Positions 7,641 to 16,535 of a DNA stretch of 27,323 bases are shown piece by piece. The stretch spans positions 1-27,323 of the forward strand of contig JBIICS010000023.1 in assembly GCA_044238735.1 (NCBI GenBank), written 5' to 3'. Numbering within the stretch: the first letter of the stretch is position 1; every line of letters begins with the position of its first letter. Source of the stretch: JBIICS01 sp044238735 (lineage in GTDB: Bacteria > Bacteroidota > Bacteroidia > UBA4408). The notes below the pieces were generated by a model, which made no database searches, had not been told where the DNA came from, and worked only from the letters and a program-made list of their open reading frames with translations. Both the position numbers and the translations under genes were made by a program.

Positions 7641-9371
7641 TTATTCTAAAATTACTTCACTTACAGAAGCACCTGTAGCTACCATTGGGAAAACGTTGTC
7701 TTCTTTCTCTACCACAACCTCGAGTAAATAGGGCCCATCGTGTTTAAGCATCCGGTCTATTGCATCCGACAAACCCTTACGTTCTTGTTCTTTATGAGTT
7801 GCTATGCCATATGCCTGTGCTAATTTTTGAAAATCGGGATTATTCATCTCGGTAAACGAATATCTTTTTTCGAAGAACAGCTGTTGCCACTGACGAACCA
7901 TTCCAAGGAAATTATTATTGAGTATTAATATCTTAACAGCTGCGCCTGTCTGCATGATGGCACCTAATTCCTGACAGGTCATTTGAAATCCACCGTCTCC
8001 TACAATCACAATAACCTCTTTTTGAGGTGCACCCAATTTTGCCCCTAATCCGGCCGGCAACCCAAAACCCATCGTGCCCAATCCACCGCTTGTTATATTA
8101 TGATGAGGCGTTTGAAATTTATAGTATCTACTAGTAACCATTTGGTGCTGACCTACGTCGGTAACAACTACAGCTTTACCATTGGTTTTTTCGGAAAGCA
8201 TATGCACAACCTCTGCCATACGTAACTGATTACCCTTATGAAAAATATCTTTACTAATTACCTTATCGTACTCAATTTTATCCGCCTCTTTAAATTCATT
8301 CAACCAATCGTTATGGCTATTATTATGGATGTGATGCAGTAACTCTTTTAAAGTTTCTTTTGCATCGCCCAGAACAGCCACATCAGCTTTTATGATTTTA
8401 TTTACTTCTGCGGGATCTATTTCAAAATGAATAACTTTAGCCTGTTTAGCATAACGTTTTACATCTCCTGTTACACGGTCGTCAAACCTCATACCAACTG
8501 CAATTAGCACATCGCATTCGTTAGTTTTGATGTTGGGCCCATAATTTCCGTGCATACCCAAATAACCCACATATAGTGGATGATTAGCCGGAAAGGCAGA
8601 CAAGCCCAGTAAAGTACTTGCAACCGGTATTCCTGCCTTTTCTGCTAATTGAAGAAGTTCATCGCCTGCATTACCCAACAAAACCCCTTGTCCAACAAGC
8701 AAATATGGTTTCTTTGCATTATTTATTAATTCGGCTGCTTGTTTAACAGACTCGGTATCGGTTTTAGGAACTGGAACATAACTTCTTAACTTATTGCATT
8801 TTTCGTATTCAAAATCAATAATTGAAAACTGAGCATCCTTAGTGATATCGATTAATACAGGACCAGGTCTTCCGCTTTGCGCTATAAAAAAAGCTTTTGC
8901 GATAGCGGGTGCAATTTCTTCTGCCTTAGTAACCTGAAAATTCCATTTGGTAACCGGCATGGAAATGCCCATTACATCGGTTTCCTGAAAAGCATCTGTT
9001 CCTAAAAGGTGAGAAGCCACCTGACCGGTTATGCAAACCAGAGGCGTTGAATCTATCTGTGCGTCGGCAATTCCGGTTATCAGGTTTGTTGCACCCGGTC
9101 CGGAGGTAGCCAATACCACCCCGCATTTTCGGGACACACGGGCATAACCCTGTGCAGCATGAATAGCGCCTTGTTCGTGGCGAGTTAAAATATGATTTAA
9201 TTCTTCTTTAAAGTCATATAAGGCATCGTAAACAGGCATAATTGCTCCCCCGGGATAACCAAATATAGTATCCACCCCTTCGTTTAATAAACTCAACACC
9301 ACAGCCTCTGCGCCCCTAACGCCTTTTCTTTTTTTAAAATCCTTCATTATTTCTTTTTCTTTCACTAACAT
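7641..9371 (-). CDS. ilvB: Acetolactate synthase large (catalytic) subunit
   Basis: This ThDP enzyme condenses pyruvate with pyruvate or 2-oxobutyrate, the first shared step to valine and isoleucine. The 576-aa protein has the catalytic glutamate E66 in ILTRHEQGAIHAAQGYAR. It also has the GPGATNLITG motif (about 91-100), the central FAD-type domain (about 190-340) and the ThDP motif, from GDGGFQMTCQEL (458 on) to ILNNNFLGMVRQWQ. The start is taken at the ATG at 9371; M9 is an alternative that gives a more usual N-terminus. Upstream lie an intrinsic terminator (9391-9424), an Ile/Val-rich leader peptide (9447-9506) and a promoter-like element. ilvB and ilvN are therefore likely controlled by attenuation independently of ilvD. 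Confidence 0.97.
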   Translation of the reverse strand: MLVKEKEIMKDFKKRKGVRGAEAVVLSLLNEGVDTIFGYPGGAIMPVYDALYDFKEELNHILTRHEQGAIHAAQGYARVSRKCGVVLATSGPGATNLITGIADAQIDSTPLVCITGQVASHLLGTDAFQETDVMGISMPVTKWNFQVTKAEEIAPAIAKAFFIAQSGRPGPVLIDITKDAQFSIIDFEYEKCNKLRSYVPVPKTDTESVKQAAELINNAKKPYLLVGQGVLLGNAGDELLQLAEKAGIPVASTLLGLSAFPANHPLYVGYLGMHGNYGPNIKTNECDVLIAVGMRFDDRVTGDVKRYAKQAKVIHFEIDPAEVNKIIKADVAVLGDAKETLKELLHHIHNNSHNDWLNEFKEADKIEYDKVISKDIFHKGNQLRMAEVVHMLSEKTNGKAVVVTDVGQHQMVTSRYYKFQTPHHNITSGGLGTMGFGLPAGLGAKLGAPQKEVIVIVGDGGFQMTCQELGAIMQTGAAVKILILNNNFLGMVRQWQQLFFEKRYSFTEMNNPDFQKLAQAYGIATHKEQERKGLSDAIDRMLKHDGPYLLEVVVEKEDNVFPMVATGASVSEVILE

Positions 9372-9390
9372 AGTTCAAATTTAAAGATAA

Positions 9391-9424
9391 AATAAAAAAC
9401 CCCTTCCAGTATCCTGAAAGGGGT
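9391..9424 (-). terminator. Intrinsic terminator (attenuator) upstream of ilvB
   Basis: On the minus strand, CCCCTTTCAG (9423-9414), loop GATA and CTGGAAGGGG (9409-9400) form a 10-bp stem with one G-U pair. TTTTTTATT follows at 9399-9391. An A-U pair can extend the stem. It lies between the leader peptide and ilvB, where a regulatory attenuator belongs, and 20 nt before the ilvB start codon. Confidence 0.9.
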
Positions 9425-9478
9425 AGTAACTTAACAAATTACCCTGTCAGGAAATCCCGAATGTTTCGCTAATGACAG
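9413..9478 (-). promoter_or_regulatory. Antiterminator and pause hairpins of the ilvB attenuator
   Basis: Three exclusive pairings can be read on the minus strand. Pause (1:2): CTGTCA (9478-9473, inside the leader just after the Ile run) with TGACAG (9449-9444). Antiterminator (2:3): CCTGACAGGGTA (9451-9440) with TACCCCTTTCAGG (9425-9413), nearly complete except for one mismatch and one bulge. Terminator (3:4) is the stem at 9400-9423. The leader stop codon TGA lies inside arm 2, so a ribosome that reaches the stop would block the antiterminator, while one stalled on the Ile codons would free it. Confidence 0.85.
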
Positions 9479-9506
9479 AGATAATTATGTTAAAAGATGT
9501 ATTCAT
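9447..9506 (-). CDS. ilv leader peptide (19 aa) controlling ilvBN
   Basis: The minus-strand frame reads MNTSFNIIISVISETFGIS and stops at TGA (9449-9447). Codons 7-12 are ATA ATT ATC TCT GTC ATT, so Ile-Ile-Ile-Ser-Val-Ile, and all three isoleucine codons are used. One more Ile sits near the end. Such clustering of Ile/Val codons is the mark of a leader peptide read as a sensor of charged tRNA. It is followed 23 nt later by the intrinsic terminator stem, and its 3' part overlaps the pause and antiterminator arms. The promoter-like element (9566-9582) lies about 60 bp upstream. The peptide itself need have no function. Attenuation of branched-chain operons by leader peptides is established in proteobacteria and has been predicted in Bacteroidota. 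Confidence 0.88.
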   Translation of the reverse strand: MNTSFNIIISVISETFGIS

Positions 9507-9565
9507 TACTTAACTGCGGTGTAAAATTACAATTGATTGACTACAGATAAAATTTATTTTCTCAA

Positions 9566-9582
9566 AAAATTAGTAAGTCTAA
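9566..9582 (-). promoter_or_regulatory. Copy 2 of the recurrent promoter-like element (upstream of ilvB leader)
   Basis: On the minus strand it reads TTAGACTTACTAATTTT, identical over 17 nt to the copy upstream of the 1587-aa gene (16146-16162). It lies about 60 bp before the ATG of the ilvB leader peptide. The following TAATTTTTTG loosely resembles the Bacteroidota -7 box TAnnTTTG. Confidence 0.6.
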
Positions 9583-9620
9583 GCTAATTAAAAAATTGCT
9601 TAAACGCTCCCTAAAGCTTG

Positions 9621-11300
9621 TTAGAGATCAGTAACACACCCTTTTGAAGCAGATGAAACTTGCTTTGCATATTTGTAAAGCACTCCGCTTTTTACTTTGA
9701 GGGGAGGCGCTTGCCAAGATTTTCTTCTCAACTCAATCTCCTCATCTGTTAAATGCACATCGATGCGATTATTGATTGCGTCAATTGTTATTAAATCTCC
9801 ATCTTTTATTAAAGCAATGGTGCCACCTTGCTGAGCCTCCGGACTTACATGCCCCACCACAAAACCATGAGATCCACCGGAAAAACGACCATCTGTAATT
9901 AAGGCCACCTCTTTCCCTAATCCGGCCCCCATAATAGCAGAAGTAGGCTTTAACATTTCGGGCATTCCGGGCCCACCTTTTGGTCCTTCGTAACGAATCA
10001 CCACCACATTTCCTTTTTGAACTTTCCCCGACTGGATTCCTTTTATAGCATCGAACTCATCCTCAAAAACTACCGCTGTACCTTCAAAACGTTCGCCTTC
10101 TTTACCCGTAATTTTGGCAACACTACCTTCTGTGGCCAGATTTCCGTATAGTATTCTAATGTGTCCATCTTTTTTAATTGGCTTATCAATGGGTAATAAC
10201 AAGTCCTGACCAAGAGGCAGATCTTTTGCCTCAGCTAAATTCTCTGCTAACGTTTTACCAGTAACCGTTAAACAATCTCCATGCAATAAACCAACTGACA
10301 ATAAATATTTCATTACAGAAGGTATTCCGCCCATATTATGAAGATCTTCCATCAGGTACTTTCCACTTGGCTTTAAATCGGCCAGTAAAGGGGTAGTATT
10401 ACTAATTCGCTGGAAATCATCAATAGTTAGATTTACATCCACCGATTTTGCAATAGCCAAGAGATGCATTACGGCATTAGTAGATCCGCCAAGCGCAATA
10501 ATTAATCGGATTGCATTCTCAAAGGCTTTAAACGTCATGATATCACGAGGTTTAATGTCTTTTTCCAAAAGGTTTCTAATCGCTTTACCTAACTTATCAC
10601 ATTCGGCCCTCTTATCAATACTGGTTGCCGGATTAGAAGAGCTATACGGTAAACTCATTCCTAAAGCTTCTGCGGCTGATGCCATAGTATTAGCGGTATA
10701 CATACCGCCACAAGCACCTGCGCCCGGGCAAGCATTTTTAATTACTCCTTTATAGTCTTCATCACTTATAGAATTACTAAATTTTTTTCCAAGGGCCTCA
10801 AAAGCTGAAACAATATTTAAAGTTTCTCCTTTATAACAACCCGAACGTATAGTACCGCCATAAACCATAATAGATGGCCTGTTTAATCTGCCCATTGCAA
10901 TTAGCGAACCCGGCATATTTTTATCACAACCTACTACCGCAATTAGGGCATCATACCAATGGCCCCCAACAACAGTTTCCATACTATCTGCAATAATATC
11001 ACGAGACACCAGGGAATAACGCATGCCTTCGGTACCATTACTAATCCCATCGCTTACTCCAATCGTATGAAAAATCAGCCCAACCAAATCATTTCCACAA
11101 ACGGATGCTTTGATATCTTTAGCTAAATCATTTAAATGCATATTACAAGTATTCCCTTCAAATCCTGTACTTGCAATACCTACCTGGGCTTTTGCCATGT
11201 CTTCTTCAGTTAGACCTATTCCATATAACATAGCCTGCGATGCAGGTTGAGTAGGGTCTTGGGTTAATCGCCAACTGTATTTATTAATTCTATTATCCAT
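9621..11300 (-). CDS. ilvD: Dihydroxy-acid dehydratase
   Basis: This Fe-S enzyme dehydrates the dihydroxy acids from IlvC to the 2-keto acids of valine and isoleucine. The 559-aa protein has the three cluster cysteines at the expected spacing: C52 (GFEGNTCNMHLNDLA), C125 (AVVGCDKNMPGSLIAMGRLN) and C197 (PGAGACGGMYTANTMA). The C-terminal family motifs PKGGPGMPEMLKPTSAIMG and LITDGRFSGGSHGFVVGHVSPEA are present. Three cysteines suggest a [2Fe-2S] type cluster, though this cannot be settled by reading. The start codon comes only 4 nt after the stop of the 1587-aa surface-protein gene. The 249 bp downstream hold the ilvB attenuator, so ilvD lies outside that control. Confidence 0.97.
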   Translation of the reverse strand: MDNRINKYSWRLTQDPTQPASQAMLYGIGLTEEDMAKAQVGIASTGFEGNTCNMHLNDLAKDIKASVCGNDLVGLIFHTIGVSDGISNGTEGMRYSLVSRDIIADSMETVVGGHWYDALIAVVGCDKNMPGSLIAMGRLNRPSIMVYGGTIRSGCYKGETLNIVSAFEALGKKFSNSISDEDYKGVIKNACPGAGACGGMYTANTMASAAEALGMSLPYSSSNPATSIDKRAECDKLGKAIRNLLEKDIKPRDIMTFKAFENAIRLIIALGGSTNAVMHLLAIAKSVDVNLTIDDFQRISNTTPLLADLKPSGKYLMEDLHNMGGIPSVMKYLLSVGLLHGDCLTVTGKTLAENLAEAKDLPLGQDLLLPIDKPIKKDGHIRILYGNLATEGSVAKITGKEGERFEGTAVVFEDEFDAIKGIQSGKVQKGNVVVIRYEGPKGGPGMPEMLKPTSAIMGAGLGKEVALITDGRFSGGSHGFVVGHVSPEAQQGGTIALIKDGDLITIDAINNRIDVHLTDEEIELRRKSWQAPPLKVKSGVLYKYAKQVSSASKGCVTDL

Positions 11301-11304
11301 CTGA

Positions 11305-14300
11305 TTATCTTATTAAGTTTACGGTTCCGCTAATTTCTTTTCGTGCCGGCGAATCCATTTTCTCATACAACACTACTTTATAAGCATAAACATCAACAGG
11401 CGCATCTTCATTATTAATTCTACCATCCCACCCATCATTAATGTTGTGCCATTCTTTAACAAGTGATCCCCAGCGATTGTAAATATAAACATCTATTTTC
11501 TGATATCCATTTACCACTACTTTGAATTTCTCATTTTTAATGTCGTCATCCGGAGTAAATGCATTTGGAATGTAAACTGTTTTAATATCCTTAATATAAA
11601 TCTCACGGCTAAGGGTATCTTTACATCCATTTAACTCTGCATATTGAGTTATCTTAACCCAACCTGTATCGTTCGATGTAAATGTTGGATTTAAAATATC
11701 TAAAATAAGGGAGTCTTTAATTTCCCAAGCAATAGATGTATAGGGATTAGTTAAGTTAACTAATTGAACATTGGAAAAAATTTCATTCTCAAAATCCAAT
11801 GTAATAAAATCAGGAGCCGGCAGAGGTTTTACAATTATGGTAACTGTATCGGAGATCTGACAAATATCATTTGATATAGCTGTATATATTGTTGTAGATT
11901 GTGGACTTGCTACCGGATTATTTGCTGTATAGTTGCTAAGAGTGTTTGATGGTGTCCAGCTGTATGAAGTTGAAGTTCCATTTACAAGCAATACAGAAGA
12001 TTCTCCCGGACAAATCTTTCGCACACTGGGTAAACCAACATTAATAGAATGGATAAGGATATTTAATGTATTAGGATTTGTTATGCCACATAAGTTGTTT
12101 TGACTAATTGTTACGCTTCCAGGATTTGCCGATGACCAGTTAACCAAAATGGAATTGGTATTGTTACCTGAAACAATAGTTCCATTGGTTACCGTCCAAT
12201 TATAAGTAGACCCATAAACGTTACTCACCGAATATTGAACGGATGTCTGACCAGGGCAAACCGAATCTGGTCCAACAATTATCGGATTAGTAGGCAATGG
12301 CAATACCACTATTGGTTGCTGAGCTAAAGCTCCATTACCACAAACTGAAACTTCAGTAACCGTTACCGAACCCGTAGAATTTTGATTACCCCAATTTACC
12401 GTAATTGCATTAGTTCCCTGACCAGAGATAATTGTAGCGCCTACAGGGACAGTCCACAAATAGTTAGATGTTGGATTATTTATTACACTATATGTTTGAT
12501 TAGGAGTGAAACTACAGATTGTATCATTTGCAAATATAATAAGGGGGCTAACCGGAGGATTACTAATTATACAGGTCAAAGTATCCGTTCCTTGCTTACC
12601 GCACACTGTATTTTCTACAACCGATAGAGTTGCCGTTCCTATGTTCCCCCAATCAACCACTACACTGGAAGTTCCGTTACCCGAAACGATGGTTCCTCCG
12701 TTGATAGTCCAGCTAAAAGTAGAACCCGGGTTAGGATTATTAACTGTATAATTTAAGTTACCGGTAAACGGGCAAACCGATAAAGTTCCTGTTATAGGAG
12801 AAAGAGGCACTATCGTTTGAACATTAACAATAAAGGTGTCTTGAGGCGATGTTCCGCAGTTACTGGATTCAACACAATAGATTTGTCCGGAGGCAGAGCC
12901 CCAGTTAACGGTTAGCGAGTTGGTACCTTGCCCGCTAACAATTGAAACACCAGTGGGTACGTTCCAAGTATAAGTTGAACCATTGTTAAATTGTACAGTA
13001 TAGTTTAAATTACTATCGTTTACACATACCAGGTTATTACCACCTATTGTTGGTTGTGGTACACTTCCGGTAACCGTGATATTTAAATTAGCTGAACCAG
13101 AACAAGCATTAGCACCCGTTAATCCATTATTCCATGAATAGGTAATGATATGATTTCCAAGTCCCAGAAGAGAGGGATTTAAAACAGCCTCCCCACTCCC
13201 GTGGTTAATGCCATCAGCTATTCCTGCACCATAAGGAACACCATCAACTGACCACACCACTGTTCCGCTGGTTGAACACAAATTACTTTTAACTACAGTA
13301 CCTCCAGCTGTAAATGTTATATGTCCCCAGGCCAGAACTTTTCCTGTACCATACTCCATAACGCGATAAAAATAATCCGAGTTACCCGTTGGGTCAGAAA
13401 TAGAAATTCCAAATGGGTCTGTAGGATCCCACCAATATAAATCTGCTGCGTAATATTGATTGGTTGCAAAGTTTACAGGGATTGTCCCGGCAGTTGTTGC
13501 ACCTTCCATAATACCCAAAGAGATAGTATTCCCGGCCGCATTAACATCAAAAATTTCGAGCGTAACCGCAGGTACAGAAAATCCATTGGCCAGAGTAGGT
13601 TCATACGCGTTTAAATTTACAGCAGTATCTGTACAACTAAAAGTTGTTGATGGAGAAGTAATTCCCGGTGTACCGCAATAAAGCGGAATGCCATAGTAAT
13701 CGGCACACGTATATTCCAATGTATCCCCAGCATCCAGAACAAAATCAATTACTAAAACATAAGATGAACCCGGAGTAAGGCCATACCATTCCGGATTAAA
13801 ACCAGAACCAACTATATTAGAGTGGACCCAGCTCTCGCTTGGTAATATCTGTGTTGCACTGCAATTTCCTAGTGGCAATAAATAAGCACTACGCGTAACA
13901 GTACCTATTGACTGAACCAACTGAGCAAGACCAATATTTCCGCCAGCATCAGCAGTTACCAGGTGATACTGAGAATATGAAAGCGGGCCGGCTAAATTAA
14001 TGTTGCTATTACAAGCCAGGTAAGAACGGTCCTCAAAAGTAGGAACGTTACCAATTGGACAATTTGGCGTTGAACAAGAGCCGCAAACAGAACTTTGAAT
14101 TAAGGCAAAAGCAGTATCTGAAACATAACAAATGGAAGAACTTCCGATAGGTTTAACAATAATTGTAACCGAATCACCATTTGAAAGACCCATTACTGTA
14201 TATGAAGTATTAAGAATTATTGAATCTTGAGGAGGTGAACTATTAATGATATATGAAAGATTATAAGCGTTAGCGCCACTTACATTAGACCAGCTGAAAG

Positions 14301-16068
14301 TAGCTGTAGTTGAAGTTGTACCTACTAACAATACTACTGGCTTAACCGTTGGATTCACAATTATGTTAACAGGGATCCTTATGCTTTCGCAACCAGCTAT
14401 AGTCTGGCTAACATAATATGTATACGTACCCGAATTAGCGGAAGATTGACTTGGTGTTGTGGTTGATGCTGTTCCTCCAGTTGCAGATGTATACCAATTT
14501 AAGGTTCCTGTTCCAATTGCCTGAAAATTAACAGGAGCATCCCCTTGGCAAATAGTGTCATTGCTAGCAGTGGGCGAATTTACCGGCGTTGAAGTATTTA
14601 ACAAAATTGTATCTAACGCCTGTGAACAAGCGCTGGCGTCCTTAACTAGAATATAATACGTATTTGCGGGTAGAGCGCTAAAACTATTTGAAGTTTGAAA
14701 ATTAGATCCACCATCAATACTATACTGATAAGGAGGAGTTCCCCCTGAGACTATAAGTTGAATAGAACCATTAGAAGAACCACAAGAGGGAGCAACTGTA
14801 TTGGCATTAAGCGACAACAAACCACCATCTTTAATAATAAAATTAACGACCTTATTTACACTATTACAGGCAATACCATTGTTAAATGTTAAAGTAATTA
14901 CTTCATCACCCTCATTAACGCCATCAGCAATTGGATTTATAATTAATTGAACAGAGTCCTGGCCAGCGGGAATTACAACCGAACCATTTAACGAAGGATA
15001 ATCTGAACCATTAGTAGAGTTTCCGGATAAGCTGTAATTAATGGTAGTAGCAGAAGTTGACGGATTATTAAGATGGAAAGTAACTATTCCTTTATTGCAT
15101 CCCTCTACTAAAACAGTATCTACACTAGATGTGTTATTATTATTTAAAGAACTAACAGCAGCGGATACACCATTACTTTTAAAACTCCCTCCTTCAATAA
15201 AAACCCCTGAATCCAGAGCTCCATCAGAGATGTCTGCAATTACCATTTTAATGTGATAGGTTTGACAAGGCGTTACCTTGGCTCTGGCTAAAAAAACTTT
15301 TGTAAAACCACAGAATGCTATCCCCGGAATAGTGCCTTTAAAATTTGCCTGACGCTGTGCAGGAGTTAACGTACATAATGTTCCGGCAGATGTACCGTCA
15401 TTTACATTATTTATAGTTACATATGTATTTGCAAAACCGGGCAACAAGGCCAGATTAACAGCATTATTACTAAACCCTTGTCCACCGGCAATTCCGGGGC
15501 CACTTAACAAGAAACCAAAAACATCATTATATTGAGTACAATTATACACGGGATACTCCTGAGAAGCAAAACAATATCTAAACTGAATGGAATCGCTGGT
15601 AGGAATAAAATCGAATTCCAAAACAGCAGTATTATAATCGTTAGAACCAGAACCACCCAAAATTACTGCATCCGGATCCGTTCTGTATTCACCAGTTGCG
15701 GAACTGAAATAACCTCCGGAGCCCATTGTAGCACAAGTAGAAGAATTAGGAATATCATTAACATTACCAGAGGTTAAAACCACTCCATTTAAGAACCCCA
15801 TATTTGCTAAAGTAGAACCCGCATTAGAGAACTGTGCAATCTGAAACTTATTGGTAGCCCCTGCGCCACCCAAAACTCCTTTCCAGCTAACATTACTGGC
15901 CGTTACACCACCACCAAGTAAAAAATTATTTACTAATTGTGTATTAGAATTTGACGTGTTGACGGTGATTTGAGCAAATAAAGGCTTATAGTTAAGGTAA
16001 AGTAAGATTAGTATAAATGAACGAATACCTGATTTAATAGAGGCATTCGGAGTATTATTTTTTCTCAT
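11305..16068 (-). CDS. Giant secreted surface protein: choice-of-anchor L, SprB and PKD-like repeats, T9SS type B (CHU_C) sorting domain
   Basis: This 1587-aa exported modular protein has a signal peptide at 1-33, probably cleaved after LFAQ. Residues 40-295 look like a choice-of-anchor L domain (QLVNNFLLGGGVTASNV, FRYCFASQEYP, NDVFGFLLSGPGI). Residues 302-397 are Calx-beta-like. About 423-485 is an SprB-type repeat (CGSSNGSIQLIVSGGTPPYQ). About 1010-1340 holds four PKD-like repeats of roughly 80-85 aa, each with a Y-x-W-T-V, G-T-I-V-S-G, T-N-S-V-x-V-N-W pattern, and 1345-1412 is one further Ig-like unit. The C-terminus from about 1498 (VYIPNAFTPDDD, VYIYNRWGSLVKEW, GWDGR) is the CHU_C domain of T9SS type B cargo. 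It is probably exported by T9SS to the cell surface, with an adhesive or structural role by inference. No catalytic domain is recognised. The gene sits between the REP-like array and ilvD. Confidence 0.9.
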   Translation of the reverse strand: MRKNNTPNASIKSGIRSFILILLYLNYKPLFAQITVNTSNSNTQLVNNFLLGGGVTASNVSWKGVLGGAGATNKFQIAQFSNAGSTLANMGFLNGVVLTSGNVNDIPNSSTCATMGSGGYFSSATGEYRTDPDAVILGGSGSNDYNTAVLEFDFIPTSDSIQFRYCFASQEYPVYNCTQYNDVFGFLLSGPGIAGGQGFSNNAVNLALLPGFANTYVTINNVNDGTSAGTLCTLTPAQRQANFKGTIPGIAFCGFTKVFLARAKVTPCQTYHIKMVIADISDGALDSGVFIEGGSFKSNGVSAAVSSLNNNNTSSVDTVLVEGCNKGIVTFHLNNPSTSATTINYSLSGNSTNGSDYPSLNGSVVIPAGQDSVQLIINPIADGVNEGDEVITLTFNNGIACNSVNKVVNFIIKDGGLLSLNANTVAPSCGSSNGSIQLIVSGGTPPYQYSIDGGSNFQTSNSFSALPANTYYILVKDASACSQALDTILLNTSTPVNSPTASNDTICQGDAPVNFQAIGTGTLNWYTSATGGTASTTTPSQSSANSGTYTYYVSQTIAGCESIRIPVNIIVNPTVKPVVLLVGTTSTTATFSWSNVSGANAYNLSYIINSSPPQDSIILNTSYTVMGLSNGDSVTIIVKPIGSSSICYVSDTAFALIQSSVCGSCSTPNCPIGNVPTFEDRSYLACNSNINLAGPLSYSQYHLVTADAGGNIGLAQLVQSIGTVTRSAYLLPLGNCSATQILPSESWVHSNIVGSGFNPEWYGLTPGSSYVLVIDFVLDAGDTLEYTCADYYGIPLYCGTPGITSPSTTFSCTDTAVNLNAYEPTLANGFSVPAVTLEIFDVNAAGNTISLGIMEGATTAGTIPVNFATNQYYAADLYWWDPTDPFGISISDPTGNSDYFYRVMEYGTGKVLAWGHITFTAGGTVVKSNLCSTSGTVVWSVDGVPYGAGIADGINHGSGEAVLNPSLLGLGNHIITYSWNNGLTGANACSGSANLNITVTGSVPQPTIGGNNLVCVNDSNLNYTVQFNNGSTYTWNVPTGVSIVSGQGTNSLTVNWGSASGQIYCVESSNCGTSPQDTFIVNVQTIVPLSPITGTLSVCPFTGNLNYTVNNPNPGSTFSWTINGGTIVSGNGTSSVVVDWGNIGTATLSVVENTVCGKQGTDTLTCIISNPPVSPLIIFANDTICSFTPNQTYSVINNPTSNYLWTVPVGATIISGQGTNAITVNWGNQNSTGSVTVTEVSVCGNGALAQQPIVVLPLPTNPIIVGPDSVCPGQTSVQYSVSNVYGSTYNWTVTNGTIVSGNNTNSILVNWSSANPGSVTISQNNLCGITNPNTLNILIHSINVGLPSVRKICPGESSVLLVNGTSTSYSWTPSNTLSNYTANNPVASPQSTTIYTAISNDICQISDTVTIIVKPLPAPDFITLDFENEIFSNVQLVNLTNPYTSIAWEIKDSLILDILNPTFTSNDTGWVKITQYAELNGCKDTLSREIYIKDIKTVYIPNAFTPDDDIKNEKFKVVVNGYQKIDVYIYNRWGSLVKEWHNINDGWDGRINNEDAPVDVYAYKVVLYEKMDSPARKEISGTVNLIR

Positions 16069-16145
16069 AAAAACCAGATTTAATGGGTGTTTTGATCTTA
16101 ACGAAAATAGAAAATGATCAACTGATTAAAGAAGCTATTGGGTCT

Positions 16146-16166
16146 AAAATTAGTAAGTCTAACTAC
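16146..16166 (-). promoter_or_regulatory. Copy 3 of the recurrent promoter-like element (upstream of the 1587-aa gene)
   Basis: The minus strand carries GTAGTTAGACTTACTA and then ATTTT. The first 16 nt equal copy 5 (22455-22470), and the last 17 nt equal copy 2 (9566-9582), so this copy links the group. It lies about 80 bp before the start codon. The next bases, TAATTTTA, come close to the Bacteroidota -7 consensus TAnnTTTG. Confidence 0.6.
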
Positions 16167-16201
16167 AGATCACCGAACTAAGAGAAACGGAGATCCGGGG
16201 T

Positions 16202-16518
16202 CAGATTCCCGGGCGAAGGGTAGCGAAGACCCGGGATCTGCAGTTGATAAATACGCTAACTAGAACTCGCAGATCCCGGATAGGCAAGAATTGAACTTTA
16301 ACACAAATGCCGTTTGCCTTCCGGGAATCTGCTATTCACTCAGATTCCCGGGCGAAGTGAAACGGAGACCCGGGATCTGCAGTTGATAAACACGCTAACT
16401 AAAACTCGCAGATCCCGGACAGGCAAGAATTGAACTTTAACACAAATGCCGTTTGCCTTCCGGGAATTTGCTATTCACTCAGATTCCCGGGCGAAGTGAA
16501 ACGGAGACCCGGGATCTG
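16202..16518. repeat. 139-bp tandem array of REP-like hairpins (2.3 copies)
   Basis: Copies start at 16202, 16341 and 16480 (the last is 39 bp), giving an exact 139-bp period. The two full copies differ at about 8 positions. Each unit has hairpin A, CAGATTCCCGGG with CCCGGGATCTG (one bulged base, 16-nt loop), and hairpin B, GCAGATCCCGGA with TCCGGGAATCTGC, extended inward by GGCAA with TTGCC. The third copy is hairpin A alone. A decayed half-unit lies just outside at 16183-16200. No run of T follows the stems, so these are not simple terminators. The array lies between two T9SS cargo genes. Confidence 0.93.
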
Positions 16519-16535
16519 TAAAAACAAAATGAAAA

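Larger units (their letters stand above)
16069..16535. other. 467-bp spacer: promoter region plus REP-like array
   Basis: From the 1587-aa gene outward the spacer holds an 80-bp AT-rich promoter region, the recurrent TTAGACTTACTA element (16146-16166), a degenerate partial hairpin unit (about 16183-16200) and then the 139-bp tandem array up to 16518. No gene or leader peptide was found in it. Confidence 0.7.

Noticed and set aside
12382..15777. Plus-strand open frames opposite the 1587-aa gene
   Set aside because: They lie within a long coherent coding sequence with signal peptide and sorting domain on the other strand, and their translations show no family motif.
16202..16518. The 139-bp array considered as a CRISPR array
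   Set aside because: The unit is a whole 139-bp block repeated with its inner parts conserved; there are no unique spacers and no cas genes.
16202..16518. The array hairpins considered as intrinsic terminators of the 1091-aa gene
   Set aside because: No run of T follows any stem on the minus strand, although the structure could still protect a 3' end.
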